A DNA stretch of 31,205 bases from CAYZJV01 sp049310885 (lineage in GTDB: Bacteria; Spirochaetota; Spirochaetia; Sphaerochaetales; Sphaerochaetaceae). The notes beneath the pieces were generated by a model. The model made no database searches, was not told the DNA's origin, and saw only the letters and a list, made by a program, of their open reading frames with translations. The stretch spans positions 1 through 31,205 of the forward strand of contig NZ_JBMDYO010000013.1 of assembly GCF_049310885.1 (NCBI RefSeq), read 5' to 3'. This document shows positions 9,337 through 17,535 of the stretch, piece by piece. The translations under genes were made by a program, and so were the position numbers. The stretch's first letter is position 1. Each line of letters opens with the position of its first letter.

Positions 9337-12300
9337 TTATGCTTCCTCCAGAGAATTCTCATCTACACTAAAAGTGAGTTCGAACTCATGTGCATACTGT
9401 AGTTCACTCCGGAATTCATGGAGCTCTCTTATCAGTTCATCAAGATCACTAATCTTTGTTATTTGTCTCTTTGCAGTCATCTTTCGGGTTATTTTTTTTC
9501 CTGTTTTCTTAGCCTCTTCCTGCTCTTCTTTTACTTTTTCCTGCAAACGCTGTTGCCCAATCTTTTTAATACTAGACTTTAATTCAAGGACTCTATTTTG
9601 AATTGTATACTCTTGATTTACTAAAGCTCGTAAGCCAGATAGATCATTGTTGACTTCAATTTTAAGTGCTTCAAGATCTGCAAGTAAATTATTCTGTTCC
9701 TGACTTGTCAGCTCTTTCCATTCAGGAATTCGGTTAAAATCCTGTGCTCCTTCTTTGATATGGGTTTCTTGATCCTCAACCATTAGATGAATCGCATCTC
9801 TTATCTGTGTATTGATATAAGTTAAAGATGATGCCAATTCTGTACCATGCTTAAAGAATTCTAGTTGTCTTAAACGTTCATCAATTTGCTGGAAAACATC
9901 TCTCAAATCACTTTTAAGCATACCAGGATTACCGCTGTTTGGTAACGAGTCAATCACTCTTCTTTGTTCATGTAATTGGCGAAGTGTATCTTCAAGTCCT
10001 TGGTCTAGAGAACGCTTCAATTCTGATGCCCATTTCAAATTAGCGTACAAGATTGATTCCTCGCCACCAAGACGTTGTGGAGCATCAGATCCATCACTAA
10101 ACAGCAAATCCTTTATGTCCTGACTTAACGTATCTAAGCGATCAACACCTGGAAGATTTAATAATTTTAATTTTTCAGCTATAGGACTATAGTCTTGTTG
10201 TAATTGAGGAAATAACTTTGTAGTTGCTTTGCTGATCTCATCTTCTAGAGGAAGGACACTTTCCCCGCTTAGCTCAGTTAATCTATCTGCAGCTTTTGCA
10301 AGTATCTCATTGCTCGGTCGTCTTTCCCGGAGAGTTATCCCAACAGGTTTGAATGAATTATTGGTCTTTAATGCATCAATGGCTTGCTGACCATTAACCG
10401 TAACTTCACGGCCTGCTACTTTAAGTTTTATCTCACCTGCGACCAACATTGCTGCTATCAGATATCGCAATGTATCTTGAGACCAACCAAAAGGAGCATC
10501 AGAGAATATCTCAATTAATCTTTTACCTTCAACAGAACCTTGTCGATCAATCATATCACGAACACTAGTTATTGCTTTGTGATCAACGTTGATAAATGGC
10601 CTTCCTCCATGAGTTTGTACGAGGTTCAACGGATCTGTTTGTGAAGTCACTCCATTCAATCTTAGACGTAAAAAATTTTCCGCAAGATCTGTTCCGGCCC
10701 TTGTGGGTGCTTCTGAATACCGATCAAACACTTGGACAGCAACCGAAGTTAATTGTTTGCGAGATGCTTCTATAAGATCCTGGTTTAAGTTTTCAACTGC
10801 GGTTATTTCTCCTCTGAAAATAAAAGACCCTTGGACCAAACTACGTTTAAGTAAACGCTCTAATTCTCCAATCAACCGATTAGCTCTATCTGCTTGGCCT
10901 TTGCAGTATTCTTTAACTTCTTGGTCTGGCTCACTCCGATATTTACTGACAATCTCTCGGCTCCTATAAATTTCACTAATAAGGTCATCCATATCGGGTG
11001 TCGATCGACCTAAAAGGAAAATGTTATATTGAGCTGTTTTTTGCCGGCTTTCTTCTGTAAGTTTAACTATTGTGTTTTCATATTCGATAGGATCTACTAT
11101 TCCCACAATTGTCTGAACTGTGTGCCGATCACCTGCAAGAGAAATCAGCATGCCATTAGAAGCCTGAGCCTTCAAACCAGTTTGAACAGACAGAGTACCA
11201 TTCAAATGAGTGCTAGGTAGAGGTGAGTAAACCTCTTGCAATGCTTCATTCTGTATACGACGAAGTTCAACTGTTTTGAGAGGAATATTAGCCCGATCTA
11301 TTTCAATATCATTAAGCTTTTCACTAAAAAACCGTAATTGTCCCTCTTGTTCTCCAAAAGGAACAAAAGAGTCACTAATCAATTCTTCTGCAGCTTGTTT
11401 TACTGAATCAAAAAGCGATGCATCATTAATACCAGGGTGCATAAGACTTGCAACATTCTGAACTGTAATCGGCAAATTCCCTAAGATTTGTAAAACACAG
11501 ACTGTCTTCGCTATACGCAAATGAACAGATTTTTCAGGAAATCGAATCTTAACTTTACCTACAGACTGGTAAAGCGATTGAAATGCACGAGCTATATCTT
11601 TTTCTAGAGAATCATAAAGTGTAACAGTAGTTGTAAGCCAACCGACCATTTGATCAGCAATTGGTTTTTCTCCATCTGCCCCTTCAACAAGAATATCCTG
11701 AACAACTTTAATAGCAGAACGAAGTCCTATACCGCCAGTACTTTTAGCCAATGCCCCAAGTAAATGTAGAAGTATATCAAAATGTGCTGGGAGAAATGGA
11801 TAGAGATTAATAAATGTTTGCCGATCAAAATCGGCCCCATACACTCTGGCATCAACAAGTTTGGTATTCTGTCGTAACATCTGCCCATATGAATCAAAAA
11901 GAGAACCCAGTTGAGCTTCCCCAGACTGCGATTTACTTAGCAAACGAGTATAACAAATTTCTTTGATATCATTTGCTTCGAGATCTATCTGTATGGGAAA
12001 TCTGTCTTTTAACTTGTATAGTTCAGGAGAATTTAGTGAAGCCTTTGGATCATCCTCGGTCAAAGTCTGCTGAGCGGTTCCGATAATCCAGACTTTCCCA
12101 TTCCCAATGTTTTTTAGATTCTTTGCCAGTCCGTCTAGGTTAAGAATTAGATTCGGTCGAGAACCCACATATTGACCTACCTCATCAATTATGAAAATTA
12201 TGTAGTCCTTTCCGGTTGCCTCGCGTGCAATTTCCAGCATTTCACCTACCCGGTCATTTTCAAACCTAATCACCTCACTGGCTTCCGTCGAGAATGAAGT

Positions 12301-12975
12301 CGACGTTTTGAACAATGCAGGATACATCAGGTGGGCGATTTCAGGAATAAGGCTGTCCACTATCAGCTCATCATTACGATAGTTACTCCATTCTTCACCG
12401 TCTGTCTGTTCTCTGAAAATATTCAGGAATTCATCATAACGGCCATCTTTTTTAAGCTTCCTCTCAAATGCGGCCACTTTGAGATTTCGGGAATAACCAG
12501 CCCATTGAAGCACCTTGTAGTAAAGAACTGTTGATACTTCTTCCATAGTAGACCCAGCCACCTGTTCACTAGCAAGGTCGAGCATCAATACAGCTGCAGG
12601 AAATCGTTTTGCAACAGTATTCAGTAGAGCTTTTGTTTTTAATTTGGTCAGACGGTCTTGCAAATGCTGCATGAAGGGAATCCCATCGATTTTGATGTTA
12701 TCATCGAATGCAAGCCCGAGGTATTTTGTGAAAGAGCTTTTTCCCGAGCCATAGAAGCCTGAAACCCAAACCCCTACTTCATTTTCACTTCCAGCCTCCA
12801 TAGCTGCTTGCATCTTAGTAAGCAACTTCTCAAATTGATCTTCAATGCTCTCAGTAACAATGTATTCTGATATTTCTGCTTTAAGACGAGCTTCCTGAGA
12901 AACACCATACGTGATAACTTTCTCAATTGTTCGATAAATATTTTTGTTTGAATCAAATAAAGTTTTAATTTCCAT
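9337..12975 (-). CDS. brxC: BREX P-loop ATPase BrxC
   Basis: BrxC (1,212 aa) is the large STAND/ORC-like ATPase of BREX, related to PglY/DUF499-type proteins, and probably works with BrxB and PglZ. The N-terminus (MEIKTLFDSN) is typical of the family. Walker A is GFYGSGKS (73-80) and Walker B is YIIFIIDEVGQYV (258-270, Asp264-Glu265). A GTAQQTL sensor-like segment follows Walker B. The long C-terminal part is mainly helical, with charged coiled-coil-like stretches, and ends in a Lys/Glu-rich segment. An AGGGA ribosome-binding site precedes the ATG, 21 nt after the brxB stop. The protein appears full length and its stop lies 1 nt from the pglX start. Confidence 0.96.
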   Translation of the reverse strand: MEIKTLFDSNKNIYRTIEKVITYGVSQEARLKAEISEYIVTESIEDQFEKLLTKMQAAMEAGSENEVGVWVSGFYGSGKSSFTKYLGLAFDDNIKIDGIPFMQHLQDRLTKLKTKALLNTVAKRFPAAVLMLDLASEQVAGSTMEEVSTVLYYKVLQWAGYSRNLKVAAFERKLKKDGRYDEFLNIFREQTDGEEWSNYRNDELIVDSLIPEIAHLMYPALFKTSTSFSTEASEVIRFENDRVGEMLEIAREATGKDYIIFIIDEVGQYVGSRPNLILNLDGLAKNLKNIGNGKVWIIGTAQQTLTEDDPKASLNSPELYKLKDRFPIQIDLEANDIKEICYTRLLSKSQSGEAQLGSLFDSYGQMLRQNTKLVDARVYGADFDRQTFINLYPFLPAHFDILLHLLGALAKSTGGIGLRSAIKVVQDILVEGADGEKPIADQMVGWLTTTVTLYDSLEKDIARAFQSLYQSVGKVKIRFPEKSVHLRIAKTVCVLQILGNLPITVQNVASLMHPGINDASLFDSVKQAAEELISDSFVPFGEQEGQLRFFSEKLNDIEIDRANIPLKTVELRRIQNEALQEVYSPLPSTHLNGTLSVQTGLKAQASNGMLISLAGDRHTVQTIVGIVDPIEYENTIVKLTEESRQKTAQYNIFLLGRSTPDMDDLISEIYRSREIVSKYRSEPDQEVKEYCKGQADRANRLIGELERLLKRSLVQGSFIFRGEITAVENLNQDLIEASRKQLTSVAVQVFDRYSEAPTRAGTDLAENFLRLRLNGVTSQTDPLNLVQTHGGRPFINVDHKAITSVRDMIDRQGSVEGKRLIEIFSDAPFGWSQDTLRYLIAAMLVAGEIKLKVAGREVTVNGQQAIDALKTNNSFKPVGITLRERRPSNEILAKAADRLTELSGESVLPLEDEISKATTKLFPQLQQDYSPIAEKLKLLNLPGVDRLDTLSQDIKDLLFSDGSDAPQRLGGEESILYANLKWASELKRSLDQGLEDTLRQLHEQRRVIDSLPNSGNPGMLKSDLRDVFQQIDERLRQLEFFKHGTELASSLTYINTQIRDAIHLMVEDQETHIKEGAQDFNRIPEWKELTSQEQNNLLADLEALKIEVNNDLSGLRALVNQEYTIQNRVLELKSSIKKIGQQRLQEKVKEEQEEAKKTGKKITRKMTAKRQITKISDLDELIRELHEFRSELQYAHEFELTFSVDENSLEEA

Positions 12976-12996
12976 TTTGTTTCCCTATTCTTTTTT

Positions 12997-13569
12997 TTAG
13001 CCGCCAACATGGACTGATCTATAATTACCGTCTTCGGGGTAGAATCCTAAAAATTTCAATCTTGTTTTGCCAGTTCGAGTCCCTGGGTAGAAGAATATTG
13101 TTGGTATATTGAACTTCCCTTGAAGCTGACTTTCAATTGAGCCAATGCGCATATATGGATGAAGTGCTTCAATATCAGTAATTAGTAGGATATTTCTAGA
13201 ATCATTATCCAAGCTTTCTAGCATGCACTCTAATTTCTTTTGCAGAGCACCGTTACTGAGAGCATTTGCCAATGCTTTATTAGTTTTCTCCCATTGTAAA
13301 GGAGCTTTAGAATCAGCTCTCAACCAGATTTTTCGAAGTGGGGCTACTTCAAGTATTTTATTAATCTCAGATGCAATAGAGAAAATATTCACATTCCATC
13401 CATCGTTCTTAAGCTTGGCAGTCCATGCAGGCATTTGGCGTTTCACTTCGATAATCTGCTCGGGAGAAAAAACCAGATAATATATTGGTTCAAAACTGGC
13501 ATGGCCAAATTCACGTCCTGCTTTAATACGTTCTAACAATTCAGCAAAATCAGCTTTCAGTGATGACAT
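12997..13569 (-). CDS. brxB: BREX protein BrxB (DUF1788)
   Basis: This 190-aa protein matches the DUF1788/BrxB family. The diagnostic C-terminal block is present: IPTIFFYPGTRTG (155-167), followed by KFLGFYPEDGNYRS (172-185). BrxB is an essential small BREX component of unclear biochemistry, thought to act with BrxC and PglZ. A very strong ribosome-binding site (GAGGAGGT) lies inside the end of brxA, about 5 nt from the ATG, and the two genes overlap by 20 nt. The length is normal for the family. Confidence 0.93.
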   Translation of the reverse strand: MSSLKADFAELLERIKAGREFGHASFEPIYYLVFSPEQIIEVKRQMPAWTAKLKNDGWNVNIFSIASEINKILEVAPLRKIWLRADSKAPLQWEKTNKALANALSNGALQKKLECMLESLDNDSRNILLITDIEALHPYMRIGSIESQLQGKFNIPTIFFYPGTRTGKTRLKFLGFYPEDGNYRSVHVGG

Positions 13570-14326
13570 TTACAACCTCCTCTAAATTGTTAAAAGTCCA
13601 GCTGATCCGAGTAACATCTCCAGCTGATTGGACAATCATCCAGCCTTTCTTGGAAATTCTTTTTAACTCTTCTTTCACATCATTTGGCTCTAACCCAAAG
13701 ATCTTCCATATATCATGGGAGATGATGCGATTGTCCCCAATGTCTTTAAAATGCAACCAATACGCAAAGAAAAGCATCGTTAGCTCATGCAATCTTAAAG
13801 CTTGCATTTCTCTGCTAGAACTACGTTTTGAAGAGATCAATCCGTAATCAGCACAACACCCGATCAAATATGAAGACATCCTTCTCACTGTTGATTCAGA
13901 CCAGATCTTGGCTGTTTTCCCATCGTAAACAGCATTTGAAACAAAGGTTCGAGCTTCTTCGGTTGAAAGTGATTCAGACCCACTTGAGTATCTATTCCAA
14001 TACACATCTATTATAAAATCAAAGAGGATCCTGTTTGCCAAAGCTGTGAATACCAAAAAAAACTGTATCATTATATGAGTAGGTAGTTTTTGTGTAAGAT
14101 CCTTCAGATAAATCGCAGAATTAGTCTTCAAGTATCTTGGAGTAAAACATTCGGCAATGATATTTCGTAAACGTCGGGCTGAAACCATAGGAAATAATCC
14201 AGATTCAAGAGCTTGAGAATAGAGCTCAGAATTTGTCATACCATTATTATAAATGGTTAAGAGAGTTTTTGTTTCTTCTATCAATCCTAATCCGGCCTGG
14301 AGTTGTGTAGTGTAGTATCCATACAT
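13550..14326 (-). CDS. brxA: BREX protein BrxA (DUF1819)
   Basis: This 258-aa protein fits the BrxA/DUF1819 family, small helical BREX proteins with winged-helix-like, DNA-binding architecture. Family-like segments include the N-terminal LTIYNNGMTNSELYSQALES, then SARRLRNII, the mid segment TARTFVS-like 'EEARTFVSNAV', and the C-terminal WMIVQSAGDVTRISWTF. Its ATG shares one base with the stop of the upstream brxE-like gene (TGATG), which implies coupled translation; the only Shine-Dalgarno-like sequence (AGGA) is somewhat far upstream. It ends 20 nt inside brxB. The family call rests on length, position before brxB and recalled sequence features. Confidence 0.9.
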   Translation of the reverse strand: MYGYYTTQLQAGLGLIEETKTLLTIYNNGMTNSELYSQALESGLFPMVSARRLRNIIAECFTPRYLKTNSAIYLKDLTQKLPTHIMIQFFLVFTALANRILFDFIIDVYWNRYSSGSESLSTEEARTFVSNAVYDGKTAKIWSESTVRRMSSYLIGCCADYGLISSKRSSSREMQALRLHELTMLFFAYWLHFKDIGDNRIISHDIWKIFGLEPNDVKEELKRISKKGWMIVQSAGDVTRISWTFNNLEEVVNVITES

Positions 14327-14832
14327 CAGGCATTATTCCTATAAAATGGAAACACTTTTCGACCTTCGGTGAAGGCCAAAAAATAATTCGCAATGGTCCT
14401 GGGTAGTAATTCTGAAAGACCATAATCTGAATACTCTCCTAGAACTACAGGTCCTTCAGCACTTTGTATTGGCACTGAATGCTTTTCTAAGTATCTTATT
14501 GCGGAATCCTGGCTTTCTATAGAAGAGTTCATTTCTTGGATTAATTCATCCTGTGAAAATAGCCTAATAATATGTCTCTCGATGGAATCAGGCAATCGAT
14601 ACAAATGAAAATGCTTGCCTATACCAATATGGTCATCATGAACAATCGCAGCTGCTCGACATACCCCGTGATACTGTGCAAGAGCCATTGTTTTTGGAAA
14701 CACTGGAATTAGGAATGACTTGCTTGAAGCTGAAAGAAAATTACAATCCCACCAAGCATTCTGGTTCTTTTCACCTAAATACCCAACAACTAAACGGGTT
14801 TTACAAATTTTTATCCACAAATCGTCATTCAT
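14326..14832 (-). CDS. brxE: BrxE-family protein, first gene of the BREX operon
   Basis: This 168-aa protein precedes brxA and shares a base with its start codon, so it is the promoter-proximal gene of the operon. Segments I associate with BrxE-family proteins are RLVVGYLGE (13-21), WWD (27-29), a Phe/Pro-rich FLIPVFP (40-46), AQYHGVC (52-58), HDDHIGIG (65-72) and a C-terminal YSDYGLSELLPRTIANYF. BrxE is usually listed as a component of type 6 BREX, whereas this operon ends in brxL like type 1, so the combination is notable. No biochemical role is established to my knowledge. A GGT-containing ribosome-binding site lies about 9 nt upstream. The family name is given from memory; an alternative is an unnamed small BREX accessory protein. 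Confidence 0.7.
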   Translation of the reverse strand: MNDDLWIKICKTRLVVGYLGEKNQNAWWDCNFLSASSKSFLIPVFPKTMALAQYHGVCRAAAIVHDDHIGIGKHFHLYRLPDSIERHIIRLFSQDELIQEMNSSIESQDSAIRYLEKHSVPIQSAEGPVVLGEYSDYGLSELLPRTIANYFLAFTEGRKVFPFYRNNA

Positions 14833-14883
14833 ATAATTACCTGATTTTTTACCTATCTAGAACTCTCTGTCTATTTTTATCCT

Positions 14884-14911
14884 TAAAAGTATCGTCAACA
14901 CGATACTTTTA
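14884..14911. promoter_or_regulatory. Perfect 28-bp palindrome, likely BREX operator
   Basis: The arms TAAAAGTATCGT (14884-14895) and ACGATACTTTTA (14900-14911) are exact reverse complements separated by CAAC. The repeat abuts the exact TATAAT -10 box of the leftward BREX promoter on its downstream side, so a bound dimer would cover the transcription start. No WYL/BrxR regulator gene is present in the operon, so the binding protein is unknown. A hairpin in the 5' leader is an alternative reading. Confidence 0.6.
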
Positions 14912-14916
14912 TTATA
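14911..14916 (-). promoter_or_regulatory. -10 box of the BREX operon promoter
   Basis: The minus strand reads an exact TATAAT here, 79 nt upstream of the brxE-like ATG. A clear consensus -35 box is not seen at the expected spacing; a small inverted repeat (AGGTG / CACCT, 14927-14942) occupies the spacer/-35 region and may bind an activator or repressor. A second possible -35, TTGACG, lies within the palindrome but lacks a good -10. Confidence 0.5.
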
Positions 14917-14926
14917 CTTGGTTATG

Positions 14927-14942
14927 AGGTGATTTAACACCT
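14927..14942. promoter_or_regulatory. Small inverted repeat near the BREX -35 region
   Basis: The arms AGGTG and CACCT are separated by ATTTAA. It lies just upstream of the TATAAT box on the minus strand, in the position of a -35 or an activator site. Short arms make chance plausible. Confidence 0.3.
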
Positions 14943-15537
14943 TAAAAAATATTTTGTTGACCCTGAGTGGCATTTCATAAATATTCTCGCCTCTTCTCAC
15001 ATATTGCTAAAAACTTCTTTATTCCTTTTTATCAAAAATTTTTCTTCCCGATTTCATGTGATGCACTATCCTCGATATAGAAAATCTGCTAAATATCAGT
15101 CGTACACAGATGCCGATGATTATGAAGAATTCAACCATGACTTTTAGAGAATACCTTATATACAATTGAGACGCGAAGCTGATCTGCTTACATGAGTTGG
15201 CTTGTAATTTGAGTGTTACAGTACCTTTCTTGAATGATATCGAAAACAACCGCCGTGCTCTATCGATAAACGCCTGACAGATATAGCTAGGGTGACATGT
15301 ATAAGTTAAACTCAAAAAGTCAAGATATGCGACAGGATTGTTTCCATCGGATCCAAATCAATATATGACCGACAAGCCATATAAGAACGCGACGATGATA
15401 ACCGCGAGTAATATGAAATAGAGCAAAATGAATTGGCGAAAATTCCCAGATTATCAGATCAACAATTATCTGAACGACGAAGTAGAGCTATCATCTTTCA
15501 ATGTCGCCCTTTCCCAAGGTCGTCGGGATAATAAACC

Positions 15538-16938
15538 TCAGAATGGTATGTCGGGATCAAATTCATCCCCATCATCTTCCGCCTCTGGCAATCCCAGGAT
15601 CTCTCTATACGTCTTTAGGAGCTTGTTCTGGAAATATACCGTTGGCTCACCGCACTGTTCACAAAACCTTGAGTCTGGTAGGTTTTCGTGGGGGTCCCGC
15701 GGATATCTGTTACCGAAATCATCCTCCCATTGACCAGGTATGCAATTGTTCACCAATGGCAACCCACAAATCCTGCAATATGTGGCATCAGCACTGAATT
15801 CTTCGTTTTGGCACCGTGGGCATTCCTTGACTCTGTTTGTATTTCGATCGTATTTGATTCCGGACTTATATATCATCGAGAAGTCTCCTTCAGCATATTT
15901 TTCTAAGCTTTGTTTTATCTGTATATGGTATTCGCTATCTTTGAACGCAGTAGGTTTCCCACATGCATAGCAATGTTTCGCCTCTGGATGATTGAGGTGC
16001 GTAGGATCATGTGTACATGGATTTGATAATGGAGTACCGCATATCCTGCAGTATCCAGCGTCTTCTGAGAAAATCTCATTCCCACAGACAGGGCATGGGG
16101 AAAATTGTGTGTGAGTGTTGACTCCAAGATCCCTGTAGCTGATCCCAAAAGTATTAACCTTGAATGAGAAGTGTTTTCTGCCACACTCGAAGCAATGGGA
16201 AGCCCCGGGCATCCTTTCCCAACCACAGTGAGAGCAATACCAGGTTGCAGCATGCTTGATGTGTTCAGTTGATTCACAATTTATTGAGTAATCACGGCAT
16301 TTCTTCAAGTCGGTATACAAAAAGCCCATTCGTGCTTCCGCGGCTGCAGATGAAACATCAAATGCACTCTCAACAAGATCCTCCGCATGAAAAATTACTT
16401 CAAGGTTTTCAGTGATTTGAGTCCATTTGGTTCTCACCCATCCATCCTTTTTCCTGGATGCTTTCGTGAACCCGTGTGACTCCAGCAGCTTCTCTACATG
16501 GTAGGCAGGACAAAGCAAATTCCTAGCAAAGCAACTAGCTTCATTCTCCAGCCGGTCGTACAGGATTTTCCCTATTCCTCCCCTTGCAAGAATAGCTTTT
16601 TCATATTCGTCATGGTGTGCAAGAAAAATATGTCCCATTTCATGTGCGATGGTAAATCTGGTACGTCGCTTACTCATTTTTTCATTATAGTAGATAATGT
16701 ATTTTCCATTTCCACCAACAGAGGCAACAACACCATCCTCCGATCCAAGATACTTGAAGCACTCCTCTCTCGAGATGCCCAATTGTTCCATAATTGATCC
16801 ATAAGATCGGATCTGGAATAAGTTACGGAATTGATGTTGGATCGCATGCAGACTCACCGGAAACCGGTCAATGCCGGCGTCCTCAAGTACGATCAAGGCC
16901 TCTATAATGGGTTGCTGATAATCTGGATTCAGTCGCAT
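15538..16938 (-). CDS. ImmA/IrrE-type zinc metallopeptidase with a multi-zinc-ribbon tail
   Basis: This is a 466-aa protein. Residues 1-200 are an ImmA/IrrE (DUF955) metallopeptidase: FTIAHEMGHIFLAHH (95-109) carries the HExxH zinc site (His99, Glu100, His103), and ENEASCFARNLL (131-142) supplies the likely third ligand. Known relatives cleave a partner XRE repressor and so trigger excision or induction (ImmA/ImmR of ICEBs1). Residues 230-436 hold five CxxC pair groups: 235/238 with 249/252, 282/285 with 297/300, 323/326, 373/376 with 388/391, and 426/429. The 280-330 and 371-433 units are clearly duplicated (ECxRCx-type knuckle, DAxYCRICGxPL, then an FCEQCG/HCYACG-type knuckle). The acidic C-terminus reads DDGDEFDPDIPF. 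Such a tail is unusual for ImmA and may sense redox, metal or a protein/nucleic-acid ligand. Its ATG shares one base with the XRE stop. Confidence 0.88.
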   Translation of the reverse strand: MRLNPDYQQPIIEALIVLEDAGIDRFPVSLHAIQHQFRNLFQIRSYGSIMEQLGISREECFKYLGSEDGVVASVGGNGKYIIYYNEKMSKRRTRFTIAHEMGHIFLAHHDEYEKAILARGGIGKILYDRLENEASCFARNLLCPAYHVEKLLESHGFTKASRKKDGWVRTKWTQITENLEVIFHAEDLVESAFDVSSAAAEARMGFLYTDLKKCRDYSINCESTEHIKHAATWYCSHCGWERMPGASHCFECGRKHFSFKVNTFGISYRDLGVNTHTQFSPCPVCGNEIFSEDAGYCRICGTPLSNPCTHDPTHLNHPEAKHCYACGKPTAFKDSEYHIQIKQSLEKYAEGDFSMIYKSGIKYDRNTNRVKECPRCQNEEFSADATYCRICGLPLVNNCIPGQWEDDFGNRYPRDPHENLPDSRFCEQCGEPTVYFQNKLLKTYREILGLPEAEDDGDEFDPDIPF

Positions 16939-17321
16939 CAGAAGTCATCAGAAGCCTGGGGCTCGATGACTCCGTCGCTATCAGCATCCTGGAAGGCTGT
17001 AGCAAAATTGTTTCGTAGGATTTCCATCATCCGCTCCCTATCGTCTTCGGACATGGACTTCGACGCACGCGCAATAATCCTGATATCCTTGTCATCATCA
17101 ATCGTCTTGTTCAAACTGAGAAGGTAATTGTAGTCAATGTGCAGCGCCTGCGCAATAGCTTTCAGAGTACTTGGATCAGCCACGATATCTGGATTGTTTT
17201 CGATTCGTGAGATGGTGGCATGATTGAGGTGTATAGCCCGGGCAAGTTCCCGTTGGGTCATATCAAGCTTTTCACGTTTTTCCTGAATGACTTTTCCCAA
17301 TGTGAGTTCGCTTTCGCTCAT
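16938..17321 (-). CDS. XRE-family repressor (ImmR/CI-like)
   Basis: This small regulator has a classical helix-turn-helix at its N-terminus (IQEKREKLDMTQRELARAIHL followed by NHATISRIENN). The C-terminal half is acidic and ends GVIEPQASDDF. Two in-frame ATGs exist, at 17327 and 17321. The GGGG Shine-Dalgarno directly touches the first but sits 6 nt from the second, so MSESELTLGK (127 aa) is the preferred start. It is co-transcribed with the downstream metallopeptidase, a pairing in which the peptidase usually cleaves the repressor. The divergent rightward phage genes and four palindromic operators beside it make this the likely lysogeny repressor of the element. Autoregulation is expected because its own -35 lies in operator 1. 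Confidence 0.88.
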   Translation of the reverse strand: MSESELTLGKVIQEKREKLDMTQRELARAIHLNHATISRIENNPDIVADPSTLKAIAQALHIDYNYLLSLNKTIDDDKDIRIIARASKSMSEDDRERMMEILRNNFATAFQDADSDGVIEPQASDDF

Positions 17322-17384
17322 ATCCATCCCCTTTTCTCTCGTTATTCACCTTCGATAGCAGTCAAAATGTTCAGTAACAGGTAG

Positions 17385-17413
17385 ATACTACCAAATATGT
17401 TGATTCTAGTCAA
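17385..17413 (-). promoter_or_regulatory. Leftward promoter of the XRE-immA operon
   Basis: On the minus strand TTGACT (17408-17413) is followed by a 17-nt spacer and TAGTAT (17385-17390). The -35 box sits inside operator 1 (17398-17415), so repressor binding there should block or modulate it. The predicted start is about 50 nt upstream of the XRE ATG. Confidence 0.55.
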
Positions 17414-17415
17414 CA
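17398..17415. promoter_or_regulatory. Operator 1 (18-bp palindrome)
   Basis: TGTTGATTCTAGTCAACA has perfect 6-bp arms (TGTTGA / TCAACA). It overlaps the -35 box of the leftward XRE promoter and is the first of four related sites. Confidence 0.7.
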
Positions 17416-17438
17416 TTTTTTCAAATCTTCTCATTTTG

Positions 17439-17456
17439 TGTTGACTCGAAGCAACA
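17439..17456. promoter_or_regulatory. Operator 2 (18-bp palindrome)
   Basis: TGTTGACTCGAAGCAACA matches the shared outer arms TGTTG / CAACA and a TCGA-type centre. Its TTGACT could be the -35 of a rightward promoter. Confidence 0.7.
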
Positions 17457-17469
17457 ATTATTGTACTTT
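17441..17469 (+). promoter_or_regulatory. Candidate rightward early promoter
   Basis: TTGACT (17441-17446), a 17-nt spacer and TACTTT (17464-17469) form a moderate sigma-70-type promoter reading toward the phage early genes. The -35 lies in operator 2 and the expected start falls at operator 3. The -10 is weak, so this is tentative. Confidence 0.4.
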
Positions 17470-17474
17470 CACTC

Positions 17475-17492
17475 TGTTGATTCGATGCAACA
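17475..17492. promoter_or_regulatory. Operator 3 (18-bp palindrome)
   Basis: TGTTGATTCGATGCAACA is the closest to the consensus of the four sites. It lies where a rightward transcript from operator 2's promoter would begin. Confidence 0.7.
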
Positions 17493-17535
17493 CCATATTT
17501 CCAAAGCCTTCGGGCTGCATTTTTTTTGAGGTATG

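Larger units (their letters stand above)
14833..15537. other. Long intergenic region between BREX and the immA-like gene
   Basis: About 700 bases with no convincing gene. The left end carries the BREX promoter and palindromes. The rest has only open frames without family resemblance or ribosome-binding sites, including a 98-codon minus-strand frame (15019-15315) and a frame encoding a short hydrophobic peptide near 15366-15440 that lacks an ATG. This is the compositional seam between the AT-rich BREX block and the phage-like block, so a decayed boundary gene or an attachment site is possible, but neither is demonstrable. Confidence 0.5.

Noticed and set aside
15019..15315. 98-codon minus-strand frame upstream of the BREX promoter
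   Set aside because: Composition looks non-coding, no ribosome-binding site and no family resemblance.
15366..15440. Minus-strand hydrophobic peptide (ILLYFILLAVIIVAFLYG), possible small toxin
   Set aside because: No ATG and no well-placed ribosome-binding site; an in-frame stop lies shortly upstream.
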